A DNA stretch of 64,000 bases. Source: Saccharopolyspora oryzae. GTDB taxonomy: Bacteria > Actinomycetota > Actinomycetes > Mycobacteriales > Pseudonocardiaceae. The stretch is from contig NZ_JAQGLA010000016.1 of assembly GCF_027853915.1 (NCBI RefSeq), forward strand, positions 50,947 to 114,946. Direction: 5' to 3'. A model generated the notes under the pieces. It had not been told where the DNA came from, did no database searches, and saw nothing but the letters and a program-made list of their open reading frames with translations. Shown one piece after another: positions 1-9,888 of the stretch; position 1 is the first letter of the stretch; each line of letters starts with the position of its first letter. The position numbers and the translations under genes were made by a program.

Positions 1-66
1 CTTGTACAGGCCCGCGGCGCGGATCTCGTCCAGCTCGGCGCGCAGTCCGTCGGCGATCGTGTACAT
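1..66 (-). CDS. kbl: 2-amino-3-ketobutyrate CoA ligase (glycine C-acetyltransferase), N-terminal fragment
   Basis: Only the first 22 codons lie in the window; the gene continues past the left edge. The peptide starts [20 protein letters not shown], which fits the N-terminal helix of Kbl enzymes. These PLP enzymes cleave 2-amino-3-ketobutyrate with CoA into glycine and acetyl-CoA in the cytoplasm. The ATG overlaps the TGA of tdh by one base (TGATG), so the two are translationally coupled. Assignment rests mostly on the coupling to tdh, because the fragment itself is short. Confidence 0.8.
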   Translation of the reverse strand, partial: MYTIADGLRAELDEIRAAGLYK

Positions 67-1106
67 CAGGCGGAACCCTCCGCTGTCCAGTCGAGGATGA
101 TCTTGCCGCAGCGACCGCTGCGGGCCGTCTCGAACGCTTCGGCGTGCTCGGTGTACGGGAAGCGGTGCGTGATCACGGGCGACAGGTCCAGCCCGGACTC
201 CAGCAGCACCGACATCGAGTACCAGGTCTCGAACATCTCGCGCCCGTAGATGCCCTTGACGGTGAGCATCTTCAGCACCACGGCGCTCCAGTCCACCGAG
301 AACTCCTCGGCGGGCAGCCCGAGCATCGCGATCCGGCCGCCGTGCGACATGTTCGCCACGGTCTCCCGCAGCGCCGCGGGCTGCCCGGACACCTCCATCG
401 CGACGTCGAAGCCCTCGCTCATGTCCAGCTGCTGCTGCGCGTCGGCGAGCCGCGTCTTGGACACGTCCACCGCCAGGTCGACGCCGATCCGCCGCGCCAG
501 CTCCAGCCGGTGCTCGCTGACGTCGGTGATCACCACGTGCCGCGCGCCCGCGTGCTTGGCCACGCCGGCGGCCATCAGCCCGATCGGCCCGGCACCGGTG
601 ATCAGCACGTCCTCGCCGACGACCGGGAAGCTCAGCGCGGTGTGCACGGCGTTGCCGAACGGGTCGAAGATCGCGGCCACGTCCGGGTCGATCTCGCTGC
701 GGTGCACCCACACGTTCTGCTCGGGCAGCACCGCGAACTCGGCGAAAGCCCCGTTGTGGTGCACGCCGAGCCCCTTGGTGTGCGCGCACAGGTGCCGGCG
801 CCCGGCCAGGCAGTTCCGGCACTTCCCGCACACGATGTGGCCCTCGCCGCTGACGAAGTCACCCACCGAGGCCCGGGTGACGGCACTGCCGGTCGCCACG
901 ACCTCCCCGGCGAACTCGTGCCCGACCACCAGCGGTGTCGGCACGGTCCGGGCGGCCCACTCGTCCCACGACGCGATGTGCAGGTCGGTCCCGCAGATCC
1001 CGGTGCGCAGCACGCGCACCACCACGTCGTTCGGGCCCGGGGTCGGATCCGGGACCTCGGCCAGCTCCAGGCCGGGCGCGGGCGAGGTCTTCACCAGTGC
1101 GCGCAC
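66..1106 (-). CDS. tdh: L-threonine 3-dehydrogenase
   Basis: Zinc-dependent medium-chain dehydrogenase that oxidises L-threonine to 2-amino-3-ketobutyrate with NAD, the first step of threonine conversion to glycine. Visible motifs: catalytic zinc ligand in GICGTDLH (Cys near residue 38), GHEFAGE, the four-cysteine structural zinc loop [15 protein letters not shown], and the Rossmann motif GAGPIGLMA near residue 168. From the GTG at 1106 the protein is 346 aa, close to the E. coli enzyme. That GTG is preceded by GGAGG; the upstream extension to 1202 has no support. It forms an overlapping operon with kbl. The region upstream is the short gap to the lipoprotein gene's 3' end. Confidence 0.93.
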   Translation of the reverse strand: MRALVKTSPAPGLELAEVPDPTPGPNDVVVRVLRTGICGTDLHIASWDEWAARTVPTPLVVGHEFAGEVVATGSAVTRASVGDFVSGEGHIVCGKCRNCLAGRRHLCAHTKGLGVHHNGAFAEFAVLPEQNVWVHRSEIDPDVAAIFDPFGNAVHTALSFPVVGEDVLITGAGPIGLMAAGVAKHAGARHVVITDVSEHRLELARRIGVDLAVDVSKTRLADAQQQLDMSEGFDVAMEVSGQPAALRETVANMSHGGRIAMLGLPAEEFSVDWSAVVLKMLTVKGIYGREMFETWYSMSVLLESGLDLSPVITHRFPYTEHAEAFETARSGRCGKIILDWTAEGSA

Positions 1107-1230
1107 GGTTCCTCCGCTCTCGATGTCTGCATCGAAACGGAGTCTGGCCCGACCGGCCCCAACCGTCCATCGCGAAGTTCTGCACTGCCTGGTAAGCCCC
1201 ACTGCACAGCAACCAGATCGAGTGACGCAG

Positions 1231-1800
1231 CTACTGCCCGGTCGAAGCGATCCGCTCCTTCACCGCCTGCGGCAGGTGGCAGTCGGTGCCGCCGCTGAGG
1301 ACGGTGTTCTTCGCGGTGCCGATCTTGATGTTGGCGCCGTACTGATCAAAGCTCACGACTTCGTGGTCCGATGGACGATCGACGATGGCACGTACCGGAC
1401 CGAATCCGTATTCGCGCGCAACAGCCTCTGTGAGCTGCTGGGCGCGTGGCCACTGCGCATCCGGGAGGTTCCCATTCGCTGTCCATATACCAAGCGTTCG
1501 AGTCTCGCCGTCCGACCTGAATGCGGGAAACTGCGCACACCCAGCACGGCCGATCTCATCCGATTGCATCCACTGAATCCACGGGAACTCGGAAGCCAAG
1601 GCATCTCTCACCCGGCCCAGCATCTCCTGGTACCGAGCCGTCACCTCCTCGATGCTCGGTCTCCGCATCAGCTCCTCCCGCTGCGCCGATTCATCACCCT
1701 CGAAGCTAGAAGTCACCGGCTTCCCCCCACATGCCGCGACCGAAAGCGTCGCGCACAAGACCAATACCAGACTTTTCATCCGCGAAAGCCCCACTGACAA
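1231..1800 (-). CDS. LppA-like lipoprotein, last gene of the EspC/DUF1023 cluster
   Basis: A lipoprotein signal is clear: [19 protein letters not shown], with lipobox SVAAC. The mature part (about 165 aa) has two distant cysteines, near GCAQF and TDCHLP, and resembles mycobacterial LppA-type lipoproteins; this is a recognition, not a search result. The start is uncertain: TTG at 1800 follows AGGAG overlapping the stop of the upstream hydrolase gene, while GTG at 1794 and ATG at 1779 are in frame and the signal peptide proper begins at 1779. The gene follows the hydrolase by 8 bp, so the two are probably co-translated. A role as a surface-anchored partner or immunity protein for the hydrolase is inference. 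Confidence 0.75.
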   Translation of the reverse strand: MSVGLSRMKSLVLVLCATLSVAACGGKPVTSSFEGDESAQREELMRRPSIEEVTARYQEMLGRVRDALASEFPWIQWMQSDEIGRAGCAQFPAFRSDGETRTLGIWTANGNLPDAQWPRAQQLTEAVAREYGFGPVRAIVDRPSDHEVVSFDQYGANIKIGTAKNTVLSGGTDCHLPQAVKERIASTGQ

Positions 1801-1808
1801 CCGCTACG

Positions 1809-3509
1809 TCACTCCTTCGCGTCCACAGCGCGCTCGGGTAATCCGCTTACCACCACGCTGACGTTGTACTGGCTTGTAGTTCCAGCATCCAGATATCCTG
1901 TGCCGCCGCCGGTGTTGTGGCCCACCGACCTCGATAGCTGTTGGCCGTCCGCTGAAACGGACTCTTGAGTGGACAGGTTGTCAACGCTGGGCATGTCCGA
2001 CGGGTCTGCTCCAAAACGGCCCAAGTCGGCCACAGGATCCCAGTCGGATTCCAGGTTGTACGTGTGCCCATCAGGAACGTTGACTCCCGAGTAGAGCGGC
2101 GTGCCCAATCCAGGAGAGCCCATCACCACGGCATCGTCCACGCCGGTGCCTTCCTGCTGCAGGGCGTATCCGGTAGTCGTTGACCCGTATGAATGCCCCA
2201 GCGCGACAAGGTGCGGGTCATCCGACCGGGACTCGTTGATCCCGCGGTAGAAGTTGGCCAGGTCTTCCGCGCCACGCTTGGCTGAACTGGCAGAGGCGAC
2301 CGAATCGCTTGGCTCGGGTATTTCGCTCAACTGCGGCGCTTCGTACCCAATCCAGGTCACAGCGGCGACTTCGCCGCTGTCCCCGTATCGGAAGGATTGT
2401 CGCTGAGCGTCCTGCCTGAGCTGTTCCATTGCCAAGTCGTAGTCCTGAAGGCTGCCCTTCTCCACAGCGCTTTCCAGGCCCGGGGTGAAGACGGCCACGT
2501 GCTTGGCCGTGTCCACGTCGCCGGTCGCTACTGCTGCTTTCATGCGTTCGCCGGAGCTGTCCATGACCAGGAGCTGGCGCTGATCTCGTTCTGGGCCCAG
2601 GACTTTCTCGATCTCGTCCAGGGACTTCAGCTTGGCATCGACTCGATCGAGCTCTGCCTGGTCGAGTGATTTGTTGAACCTGCCACCGGGCCCGGGGTAC
2701 GGCTTGTCCATCTTCGACCGCAGCTGAGCTGCTTGAGCCTGGAGCATCACGCGCTCGTCGTCGAGGCGATTGACGTTGGCCGTGTGTCGGATCGTGGCCG
2801 GGATGCCGTCCATGTTGCCCAGCCACGGTGGTGGTGCCTCTGCCATTGCCGCTCGCGTTTCGGCGGGCAGGGATTCCCACCAGCGGGCGTTGTCGGCCGG
2901 AGTCCCCGGCGGCGGCGGTTCGACGGTCTCGGCGAGGCCGTGCGCGTCTCCGAGGGCCGCGGCGTCCGCGAGAGAGCCGCCCTCCCCGGTTTCCATCAGG
3001 TTCAGGTCCGCGTCCCGCAGCACCTTGGTCAGCTCGGCGTCCGCGTCGTCGGCCTGGGCGAGCAGGCGTTCGACGCGGTCCACCAGGTCGGGCCGGACCT
3101 GCTGGATCCGGTAGCGGTCCTCCTCGTCGAGCCGGCTGCCGGGGCCGCCGACCACCACGTGCTCCAGGTCTTCGATCCGGCCGTCGTCGCAGATGCGGAA
3201 GCGGTAGGAACTCGCCAGGGAGTCTGCCTCGGCCAGCTGCCGCTGCACCGCCTGGACCTCGTCCACGTTCTCGATGAGGGCTCGGCGCACCGCCGCCACC
3301 TCGACCACGAGCTCTCGCAGCTTCTCGCCGAGGTCGCGATGCCGGTCCTCGGCGGCTTTGGCCGCCTCGCCCTGCCACTCCGCTGGTTTGCCGGACGTGG
3401 CGAGTTCGTCGTCCAGCCGCACCAGGCGGTCTTCTTCCCGCTTCAGGTCGTCGATCGCTTCGTCGAGCAGGGCCGGCTTCCACTGGCGGATGTTCGCGAC
3501 GGTCGTCAT
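1809..3509 (-). CDS. DUF1023-type alpha/beta hydrolase with helical WXG-like N-terminus
   Basis: 566 aa from the ATG at 3509, which overlaps the TGA of the EspC-like gene by one base. Residues 1-110 are predicted long helices with a WxG-like turn (EWQGEAA), typical of type VII secretion substrates. The C-terminal half is an alpha/beta hydrolase of the DUF1023 kind: the nucleophile elbow GHSYGS lies near residue 436, a likely acid in ESDWDP and a likely catalytic histidine in SVGHNTGG near residue 530, so the Ser-Asp-His triad looks intact. No signal peptide. The neighbours (EspC-like protein upstream, lipoprotein downstream) suggest an exported enzyme acting on a lipid or ester outside the cell. 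The substrate is unknown. Confidence 0.85.
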   Translation of the reverse strand: MTTVANIRQWKPALLDEAIDDLKREEDRLVRLDDELATSGKPAEWQGEAAKAAEDRHRDLGEKLRELVVEVAAVRRALIENVDEVQAVQRQLAEADSLASSYRFRICDDGRIEDLEHVVVGGPGSRLDEEDRYRIQQVRPDLVDRVERLLAQADDADAELTKVLRDADLNLMETGEGGSLADAAALGDAHGLAETVEPPPPGTPADNARWWESLPAETRAAMAEAPPPWLGNMDGIPATIRHTANVNRLDDERVMLQAQAAQLRSKMDKPYPGPGGRFNKSLDQAELDRVDAKLKSLDEIEKVLGPERDQRQLLVMDSSGERMKAAVATGDVDTAKHVAVFTPGLESAVEKGSLQDYDLAMEQLRQDAQRQSFRYGDSGEVAAVTWIGYEAPQLSEIPEPSDSVASASSAKRGAEDLANFYRGINESRSDDPHLVALGHSYGSTTTGYALQQEGTGVDDAVVMGSPGLGTPLYSGVNVPDGHTYNLESDWDPVADLGRFGADPSDMPSVDNLSTQESVSADGQQLSRSVGHNTGGGTGYLDAGTTSQYNVSVVVSGLPERAVDAKE

Positions 3510-3805
3510 CACGCACCACCCGCAGCGTTGATGTCCGACGCAGCCCCCTGGTCCGTCGCCTCGTAGGTGGCAGCGCTCCGGGCCAGGGCTTCGGCGTGCG
3601 TTGTGCCGGATTGGCACCACCGCTTCACGCTGTCCATCCAGCTGCGGCTAGTGCTCGTTGCGGCCGCGGCTGCCGTTGAGCCGGGCAACGCCTGGCTGAT
3701 CTTTTCCCCCACCGCGCCGAGCTTCGATTCCCGGGCTTGTTCAACCGCTGAGAGCGTTGCGTCCGAAGCCTTCCGAAGATCCCCGATCAGAACCTGATAG
3801 GTCAT
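3509..3805 (-). CDS. EspC-like / ESX-associated small helical protein
   Basis: 98 aa from the ATG at 3805, which is preceded by GGGGAGG. The protein is mostly helical, Ala/Ser rich, begins MTYQVLIGDLRKASDATLSA and has a tryptophan pair region (SWMDSVKRW). It matches the size and style of EspC-family (T7SS_ESX_EspC) proteins, which pair with larger substrates for ESX export; the sequence lacks a canonical WxG and the call is by resemblance and context. It heads the three-gene cluster ending at 1231 and overlaps the hydrolase start. Confidence 0.65.
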   Translation of the reverse strand: MTYQVLIGDLRKASDATLSAVEQARESKLGAVGEKISQALPGSTAAAAATSTSRSWMDSVKRWCQSGTTHAEALARSAATYEATDQGAASDINAAGGA

Positions 3806-3998
3806 TTGTCCTCCCCGAACGGGGGACCATACCAATGCTCGACGCCCAGTTCGCCCGTTTCGGAGGGCAAGTCGCGCGAATGCGCGCGCGGACGGAGGGG
3901 AAGTCCTTCGCCGCTGCATCGCGATCCGGGCTTGACCTCTTCCTTGGTGGAGGTTTGAGGGTGGTTGGGGAGCATTCGTCGATCATGTGGAGGCTGCG

Positions 3999-4637
3999 AT
4001 GAGCTCTGACCGCATCGTGCTGCCGGAGATCACCCGGAGCGATGTCGGCACCGTGTTGGTGAGTCCTTGGATCGTCGGCACGCCGCAGCGGCAGCGCGAC
4101 GCGGTGGACGCCACCATCTCGGAGTGGAAGGTGGCGCCCTGGCCGGCAGCGTTCTTGTCGTTGAACTGCTTCGTGAGCTTGGACGGCGAGGCGGTGCTGA
4201 ACTACGCGCAGTGGACCGATGACGACGCGCACCGCGAGTTCGTGCGCACCTACCGGCCGACGCTGGTGCGCGGGATCGACGAAGCTGTTCCGGGCATCGA
4301 GCGGCCTGGCCTGGTCAGGTACCGCCTGCGCGGCAGCGTCGTCGCCGAGGACCGGCCGCGCGGTGAGGTCGTCGCGGTGTTCGTCTCGGACAGCGACGGG
4401 TTCGAGCACGCGAGTCGGCTGGTGGCCGACGCGCAGGCCCGGATCGGAACTCCGCCCGATCTGCCGCCTGGCCTGCGCGCGGCCCACTTCCACATCAGCG
4501 CCGACGGCACCCGGGTCCTGATCTACGAGGAGTGGTCGGACGAGACCGCCGCGGCCAGCAGTCCCCACCACGACGTGCACGGGACCACGGGCAACCTCTA
4601 CCGCCTGCGCCGCAGCCTCACCCGCCACCAGCGCTGA
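3999..4637 (+). CDS. Tandem antibiotic-biosynthesis-monooxygenase (ABM) domain protein
   Basis: 212 aa from the ATG at 3999, chosen because GGAGG sits at 3989-3993. Two halves each have the ABM pattern: strands with an NYAQW or YEEWSD motif ending a small alpha/beta barrel repeat. ABM proteins are cofactor-free monooxygenases or dimeric ferredoxin-like folds. The tandem, self-complementary layout is common in actinobacteria, and function here is unknown. It is divergent from the EspC-like gene and convergent with the reductase at 4651, with only 13 bp between stops. Confidence 0.75.
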   Translation: MSSDRIVLPEITRSDVGTVLVSPWIVGTPQRQRDAVDATISEWKVAPWPAAFLSLNCFVSLDGEAVLNYAQWTDDDAHREFVRTYRPTLVRGIDEAVPGIERPGLVRYRLRGSVVAEDRPRGEVVAVFVSDSDGFEHASRLVADAQARIGTPPDLPPGLRAAHFHISADGTRVLIYEEWSDETAAASSPHHDVHGTTGNLYRLRRSLTRHQR

Positions 4638-4650
4638 CCGTCGCGCGGGG

Positions 4651-5202
4651 TCAGGCGGGGCGGTAGACCAGCAGGACGTTGCCGGAGCGGAAGGTCGTGG
4701 TCCGCCACAGCTCGAGCTGGACCTGCCCGCTGAGCGTCGAGAACGCCGAGACACCTTCTCCGAGGAGGACCGGGAACACGATCACCCGCAGCTCGTCCAC
4801 CAGGCCGAGCTCGAGCAGGCTCGCGGTCAGCTGCACGCTGCCGAACAGCGCGATCTCCTTGCCCGGCTGCTGCTTGAGGTCCTTGATCGTCCCGGCGATG
4901 TCGTCGCGGCGGACCAGCGTGGTGTTGTTCCAGTCGGCCCGCTCCAAGGTGTCGGACACCGCGAGCTTGGGGACGCCATTCATGAAGTCGATGATCTCGG
5001 GGTCGCCCTCGGTGGCGTTCGGCCAGTGCGCGGCCATGTGCTCGTAGGTCTCGCGCCCGAACACCAGCGCGTCGAGGTAGGCGTCCTGCCGGTTGGAGAA
5101 GTCGAAGAACTCCTCGTCGACGTGGGGGAAGTCGAACTCCCCGCTGGTGCGCTTGTAGTAGCCGTCGAGGCTGATGCCGGTGAACGAGATGAGCTTGCGC
5201 AT
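4651..5202 (-). CDS. Dihydrofolate reductase family protein (RibD C-terminal fold)
   Basis: 183 aa from the ATG at 5202, with GGGAGA upstream. The start MRKLISFTGISLDGYYK and the later FGSVQLTASLLELGLVDELRV stretch are the standard marks of the NADPH-binding RibD_C/DHFR-like family common in actinobacteria. These proteins are rarely true folate reductases; the substrate is unknown. The gene is monocistronic and carries a strong palindromic operator in its promoter (5271-5285). Confidence 0.85.
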   Translation of the reverse strand: MRKLISFTGISLDGYYKRTSGEFDFPHVDEEFFDFSNRQDAYLDALVFGRETYEHMAAHWPNATEGDPEIIDFMNGVPKLAVSDTLERADWNNTTLVRRDDIAGTIKDLKQQPGKEIALFGSVQLTASLLELGLVDELRVIVFPVLLGEGVSAFSTLSGQVQLELWRTTTFRSGNVLLVYRPA

Positions 5203-5270
5203 GGAAAGCGGTCTCCCTGTCGTGCAGCGTCGTTCGGCGACCCCGCCCTGCGGAGCCGGGCAGAAGACTG

Positions 5271-5325
5271 ATTGCAAAGTGCAATCGCTCGGAGGCTAGC
5301 AGCGTCCGATAGCGGAGTGCAATCG
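5271..5325 (-). promoter_or_regulatory. Promoter/operator of the DHFR-like gene
   Basis: ATTGCA-AAG-TGCAAT is a perfect 6-3-6 palindrome at 5271-5285, and its right half AGTGCAATCG (5278-5287) recurs at 5316-5325. On the minus strand TTGCAC (5322-5317) and TAGCCT, 18 bp downstream, form a plausible -35/-10 pair, which places the palindrome at or just after the transcription start. A repressor site is the simplest reading. No regulator gene is adjacent. Confidence 0.5.
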
Positions 5326-5457
5326 GTTCTGCGAACGTGCCGCGATCAGGAGGCAGCGCGGAAAGCGCTGCGGGGCAGGCGCGATCGGGAGCGGAACGAG
5401 CCCCGCCGCCCACTCGCGTGGTCAGGTCGGGGCTCTTCCGGCAGCGGCTTGCGCCCG

Positions 5458-5634
5458 TTACTCGTCGTCGGCGTCGTCTCGGGCGAGGAATGTGGCCAGG
5501 CGTTCCGTGGCGTCCTCGAAGTCCGGGTTCTGGTCGACGAAGGCGCGCATCCGGTCGGCCACCCAGGACAGGGTGACCGAGTCGTCACCGCGACGGTCCT
5601 CAAGCTCCTCGATGCCGCGGTCGGTGAAGTACAC
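5458..5634 (-). CDS. Small DUF6104-like protein
   Basis: 58 aa from the GTG at 5634, which follows an excellent AAGGAGGAAG site. The protein reads MYFTDRGIEELEDRRGDD... and ends in an acidic tail, FLARDDADDE. Short acidic proteins with this YFTDRGIEELE start are widespread in actinobacteria next to kgd and are annotated as DUF6104. The function is not known. A longer open frame to 5967 runs through the kgd terminator and is not credible. Confidence 0.75.
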   Translation of the reverse strand: MYFTDRGIEELEDRRGDDSVTLSWVADRMRAFVDQNPDFEDATERLATFLARDDADDE

Positions 5635-5758
5635 CGCTTCCTCCTTGGGGGTTTTCGCTTTCTGGCGCGTGGAATCAGCGCGACCAGAACAGCAGGGTAC
5701 GAAACGTCCCGAGGGGGCTGCGAAGCGGAACCTCATCATCGCCCCGAAGTGCGAAAAC

Positions 5759-5790
5759 GGGCCGCCGGTTCCAGGTGGAACCGACGGCCC
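5759..5790 (-). terminator. Terminator downstream of kgd
   Basis: Arms GGGCCGCCGGTTCCA and TGGAACCGACGGCCC pair over 15 bp with one G-T mismatch. Read on the minus strand the hairpin is followed by GTTTTC, giving a reasonable intrinsic terminator for kgd. Confidence 0.75.
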
Positions 5791-5806
5791 GCTCCAGCCG
5801 ATCAGA

Positions 5807-8800
5807 TCAGGCGAACGCGTTGCGCACGATCTCGGCCTGCTCGACCTCGTGGACCTTGGCCATACCGGTGGCCGGGGCGGCCATCGGACGACGCGAGACC
5901 CGCTTGAGCTTGCCGACCAGCTGCGGGAACAGCTCCGGCAGCGCCAGGCCCAGGAACGGCCAGGCACCCTGGTTGGCGGGCTCCTCCTGGGTCCAGCGGA
6001 CCTCGGTGGCGTTCGGGTAGCGCTCCAGCAGCGCGCCCAGCTTCCGGTGCGGCAGCGGGTAGAGCTGCTCGAGCCGGACCACCGCCGTGTCGGTGATGCC
6101 CTCCTTCTCGCGGTGCGCGGCCAGCTCGTAGTAGAGCTTGCCGGTGCACATCACGATCTTGCGGACGTCGGCCGGGTTCGGCTGCGCCGGGTCGTCGATC
6201 ACCGAGGTGAACTTGCCCTCGGTGAAGTCCTCGACCGGGCTGGTCGCGGCCTTCAGGCGGAGCATCGACTTCGGCGTGAACACCACCAGCGGACGCTGGA
6301 TGCCGTCCAGCGCGTGGCGCCGCAGCAGGTGGAAGTAGTTCGCCGGGGTCGACGGCATCGCGACCGTCATCGAACCCTCGGCGCACAGCTGCAGCCAGCG
6401 CTCGATGCGACCCGAGGTGTGGTCCGGACCCTGGCCCTCGTGGCCGTGCGGCAGCAGCATGACCACGTCGGAACGCTGGCCCCACTTGGCCTCACCGGAC
6501 GAGATGAACTCGTCGATGACCGACTGGGCGCCGTTGAAGAAGTCGCCGAACTGCGCCTCCCACAGCACCAGCGCCTCGGAGTTGGCCACCGAGTAGCCGT
6601 ACTCGAAGCCCAGCGCCGCGTACTCCGACAGCGCCGAGTCGTAGACCAGGAACTTCGCCTGGTCGTCCGACAGGTTCTGCAGCGGCGTGTACTCGCTGTT
6701 GGTCTTGCGGTCGATCAGCACCGAGTGGCGTTGGCCGAACGTGCCGCGGCGGCTGTCCTGACCGGTCAGGCGGACCCCGCGGCCCTCCATCACCAGCGAA
6801 CCGAACGCCAGCAGCTCGCCGAACGCCCAGTCGATGCCGCCCTCGCGACCCATCTTGGCGCGGCGCTCGAGCACCGGCTTGACCCGCGGGTGCGGGGTGA
6901 AGCCCTCGGGCAGGTTGATCTGCGCCTCGGCGATGCGCTCCAAGGTCTCCTTGGAGATCTTGGTCGCCAGACCGCGCGGCACCTGCTGCTCGGACTCCAC
7001 CGACGGGCTCGGCGCCGGCGGGTGCTTCTCCAGCTCGCGGACCTCGTTGAACACGTGCTCCAGCTGGGCCGCGTAGTCCTTCAGCGCCTTCTCGGCCTCT
7101 TCGACGGTCATGTCGCCGCGGCCGATCAGGGATTCGGTGTAGACCTTGCGGACGCTGCGCATCTTGTCGATGGCGTCGTACATCTTCGGCTGGGTCATGG
7201 ACGGGTCGTCGCCCTCGTTGTGACCGCGGCGCCGGTAGCAGACCATGTCGATCACGACGTCCTTGCCGAACGCCTGGCGGTACTCCACGGCCAGCTTCGC
7301 GACCCAGACGCAGGCCTCGGGGTCGTCGCCGTTGACGTGGAACACCGGCGCACCGATCATCTTCGCCACGTCGGTGCAGTACTTGCTGGAGCGGGAGTGC
7401 TCCGGCGCAGTGGTGTAGCCGACCTGGTTGTTGACGATCACGTGCACCGTGCCGCCGGTGCGGTAGCCCCGCAGCAGCGACAGGTTCAGCGTCTCGGCCA
7501 CCACGCCCTGACCGGCGAAGGCGGCGTCGCCGTGCAGCAGCACCGGCAGGACGGTGAAGCCCTCCTGGCCCTTGTCCAGGATGTCCTGCTTGGCGCGGAC
7601 GATGCCCTCCAGCACCGGGTCCACGGCCTCCAGGTGCGACGGGTTCGAGGTCAGCGACACCTTGGTCTCGCCGTCTCCGAACATCCGGAAGTACTTGCCC
7701 TCGGCACCCAGGTGGTACTTGACGTCACCGGAGCCGTGCGCCTGACCCGGGTCCAGGTTGCCCTCGAACTCCCGGAAGATCTGCGAGATCGGCTTGCCGA
7801 CGATGTTGGCCAGCACGTTGAGCCGACCGCGGTGCGGCATGCCGATGACGACCTCGTCGAGGTCGTGCGCCGCGGAGGTGTCGAGCACCGCGTCCAGCAG
7901 CGGCACGACGGTCTCCGCGCCCTCCAGCGAGAAGCGCTTCTGGCCGACGTACTTGGTCTGCAGGAAGGTCTCGAACGCCTCGGCCGCGTTGAGCTTCGAC
8001 AGGATGTACTTCTGCTCGGTCGGGTCCGGCTTGGTGTGCTTCTTCTCGACCCGCTGCTGCAGCCACTCGCGCTCGTCCGGCTCGAGGATGTGCATGTACT
8101 CCACGCCGACGGTGCGGCAGTAGGAGTCGCGCAGCACGCCCAGCACGTCGCGCAGCGGCATGTGCTCCTTGCCGGCGAACCCGCCGACGGCGAACTCCCG
8201 GTCCAGGTCCCACAGCGTCAGGCTGTGCGACAGGACGTCGAGGTCCTCGTGCCGCCGCTGCCGGTAGTTCAGCGGGTCGATGTCGGCCATCAGGTGACCG
8301 CGGGTGCGGTAGGCGTCGATCAGCTCGAGCACCCGGGCGGTCTTGTCGACCGCGCCCTCCGGGATGTCCTTCGTCCAGCGCACCGGCTCGTACGGGATGC
8401 GCAGCGAGGCGAAGATGTCGTCGAAGAAGCCGTCCTCGCCCAGCAGCAGCTGGTGGACGCGGCGCAGGAAGTCGCCGGACTCGGCGCCCTGGATGACCCT
8501 GTGGTCGTAGGTCGAGGTCAGCGTCACGATCTTGCTGACGCCCATGTCGACCAGGGTCTTCTCGCTGGCGCCCTGGAACTCGGCCGGGTAGTCCATCGCC
8601 CCGACGCCGATGATCGCGCTCTGGCCCTTGGTCAGCCGCGGCACCGAGTGGTTGGTGCCGGACGGGCCCGGGTTGGTCAGCGAGATGGTGGTGCCGGCGA
8701 AGTCGTCCGCGGTCAGCGCGTTGGCGCGGGCCTTGCGGATGATGTCCTCGTAGGCCTGCCAGAACTGGTAGAACGTCATGTCCTCGCAGCCCTTGATGGA

Positions 8801-9490
8801 GGCGACCACGAGGTTGCGGGAACCGTCCTTGCCCGGCAGGTCGATCGCCAGGCCCAGGTTGACGTGCTCCGGCGTGACGGCCGCGGGCTTGCCCTTGGCG
8901 TCCTCGCCGTAGTGGCGGTTCATGTTCGGGAAGTCCCGGACCGCACGGACCAGCGCGTAGCCGATCAGGTGCGTGAACGAGATCTTGCCGCCCTTGTTCC
9001 GCTTCAGGTGGTTGTTGATGACGATGCGGTTGTCGAACAGCAGCTTCGCCGGGACCGCGCGCACGCTGGTGGCCGTCGGCACGGTCAGCGACTGGTCCAT
9101 GTTCTTGGCGATCGCAGCCGCGGCACCGCGCAGCGTCTTGACCTCTTCACCGGCCTGCGGTGGCTTGACCGGGGCGGCCTTGGCGGCCTGCTGCGGGGAA
9201 GGCTTGGGGGCGGCGACGGGCTTGCTCGCCGCCGGGGCGGCGGTCGCGGTGGGCGGCGGGACCTGACCGTTGGTCTCGCCGACGCGCGTCGCCGTCGCGG
9301 TGGTGGTCGGGGCCGCTGCAGCAGCGGCCGCAGCAGCGGTGTTGTCGGTGGCTGCCTGGCCCGGCTTGTAGTCGGCGAAGAATTCGTGCCACGCCGAGTC
9401 TACGGAAGTGGGATCTTGGAGGTACTGCTCGTACATCTCCTCGATCAACCACTCGTTGGGGCCGAACTGTGACGCAGGGCTGCTGGACAC
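5807..9490 (-). CDS. kgd: Multifunctional 2-oxoglutarate decarboxylase/dehydrogenase E1 plus succinyltransferase
   Basis: 1227 aa, the length of mycobacterial Kgd. Order of parts: short SucA-like N-terminus ([16 protein letters not shown]), an Ala/Pro/Thr linker near residues 45-110, an E2-type acyltransferase domain with the catalytic DHR motif ([11 protein letters not shown], near residue 325), then the thiamine-diphosphate E1 domain with GDAAFAGQG...VNNQ binding motif. It catalyses oxidative or non-oxidative decarboxylation of 2-oxoglutarate in the TCA cycle, working with Lpd and a lipoyl E2. The GTG at 9490 gives the family N-terminus; GAGG is the only weak ribosome site upstream. In relatives GarA binds Kgd and controls it. 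It is transcribed alone, with a hairpin terminator after the stop. Confidence 0.96.
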   Translation of the reverse strand: MSSSPASQFGPNEWLIEEMYEQYLQDPTSVDSAWHEFFADYKPGQAATDNTAAAAAAAAAPTTTATATRVGETNGQVPPPTATAAPAASKPVAAPKPSPQQAAKAAPVKPPQAGEEVKTLRGAAAAIAKNMDQSLTVPTATSVRAVPAKLLFDNRIVINNHLKRNKGGKISFTHLIGYALVRAVRDFPNMNRHYGEDAKGKPAAVTPEHVNLGLAIDLPGKDGSRNLVVASIKGCEDMTFYQFWQAYEDIIRKARANALTADDFAGTTISLTNPGPSGTNHSVPRLTKGQSAIIGVGAMDYPAEFQGASEKTLVDMGVSKIVTLTSTYDHRVIQGAESGDFLRRVHQLLLGEDGFFDDIFASLRIPYEPVRWTKDIPEGAVDKTARVLELIDAYRTRGHLMADIDPLNYRQRRHEDLDVLSHSLTLWDLDREFAVGGFAGKEHMPLRDVLGVLRDSYCRTVGVEYMHILEPDEREWLQQRVEKKHTKPDPTEQKYILSKLNAAEAFETFLQTKYVGQKRFSLEGAETVVPLLDAVLDTSAAHDLDEVVIGMPHRGRLNVLANIVGKPISQIFREFEGNLDPGQAHGSGDVKYHLGAEGKYFRMFGDGETKVSLTSNPSHLEAVDPVLEGIVRAKQDILDKGQEGFTVLPVLLHGDAAFAGQGVVAETLNLSLLRGYRTGGTVHVIVNNQVGYTTAPEHSRSSKYCTDVAKMIGAPVFHVNGDDPEACVWVAKLAVEYRQAFGKDVVIDMVCYRRRGHNEGDDPSMTQPKMYDAIDKMRSVRKVYTESLIGRGDMTVEEAEKALKDYAAQLEHVFNEVRELEKHPPAPSPSVESEQQVPRGLATKISKETLERIAEAQINLPEGFTPHPRVKPVLERRAKMGREGGIDWAFGELLAFGSLVMEGRGVRLTGQDSRRGTFGQRHSVLIDRKTNSEYTPLQNLSDDQAKFLVYDSALSEYAALGFEYGYSVANSEALVLWEAQFGDFFNGAQSVIDEFISSGEAKWGQRSDVVMLLPHGHEGQGPDHTSGRIERWLQLCAEGSMTVAMPSTPANYFHLLRRHALDGIQRPLVVFTPKSMLRLKAATSPVEDFTEGKFTSVIDDPAQPNPADVRKIVMCTGKLYYELAAHREKEGITDTAVVRLEQLYPLPHRKLGALLERYPNATEVRWTQEEPANQGAWPFLGLALPELFPQLVGKLKRVSRRPMAAPATGMAKVHEVEQAEIVRNAFA

Positions 9491-9888
9491 GGCTGGCGTT
9501 CGCCTCGATCCATATGCTCGTGATTTACAGACACACTCGGGTACCAGGCTAGCGGTCCGATTCGCGAGGTTGGCACACAGGACGGCCGTTCGGCTGACGA
9601 GCTCGGTCACAAAATCGATCAGGAAAGCCCAGCTTGCGCCGGGATCGACCCGGTTCGGCTCGCGCGAACGATCAACGGCCGCACCCTGGCTGCCTCACTT
9701 GCGGTTCAGCGTCGCTTGCTAGTACTCCATCTGGGTTGTCGCCCACAACCAGTATGACGTTTCAACGACACGCTGTGTTCCCGGGCCGTGACCTGCTCTC
9801 CCGAATCCCAGACAGCGTGAAACCACCCGTCTCACCAGCACTGATGCGTCATCTCGCAGTGTTCACCCGACTGCGGAGCGTGTCCGGT
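9491..9888. other. Intergenic region upstream of kgd
   Basis: 398 bp between the kgd start and the end of the ABC exporter gene, which lies upstream on the same strand. It should hold the kgd promoter. I see no convincing hexamer pair, no large hairpin and no coding pattern. Confidence 0.5.

Noticed and set aside
5492..9472. Open frame of 1326 codons on the plus strand opposite kgd
   Set aside because: It mirrors kgd codon structure (GC-rich antisense), has no family features, and its product is Arg/Val/Leu-rich low-complexity.
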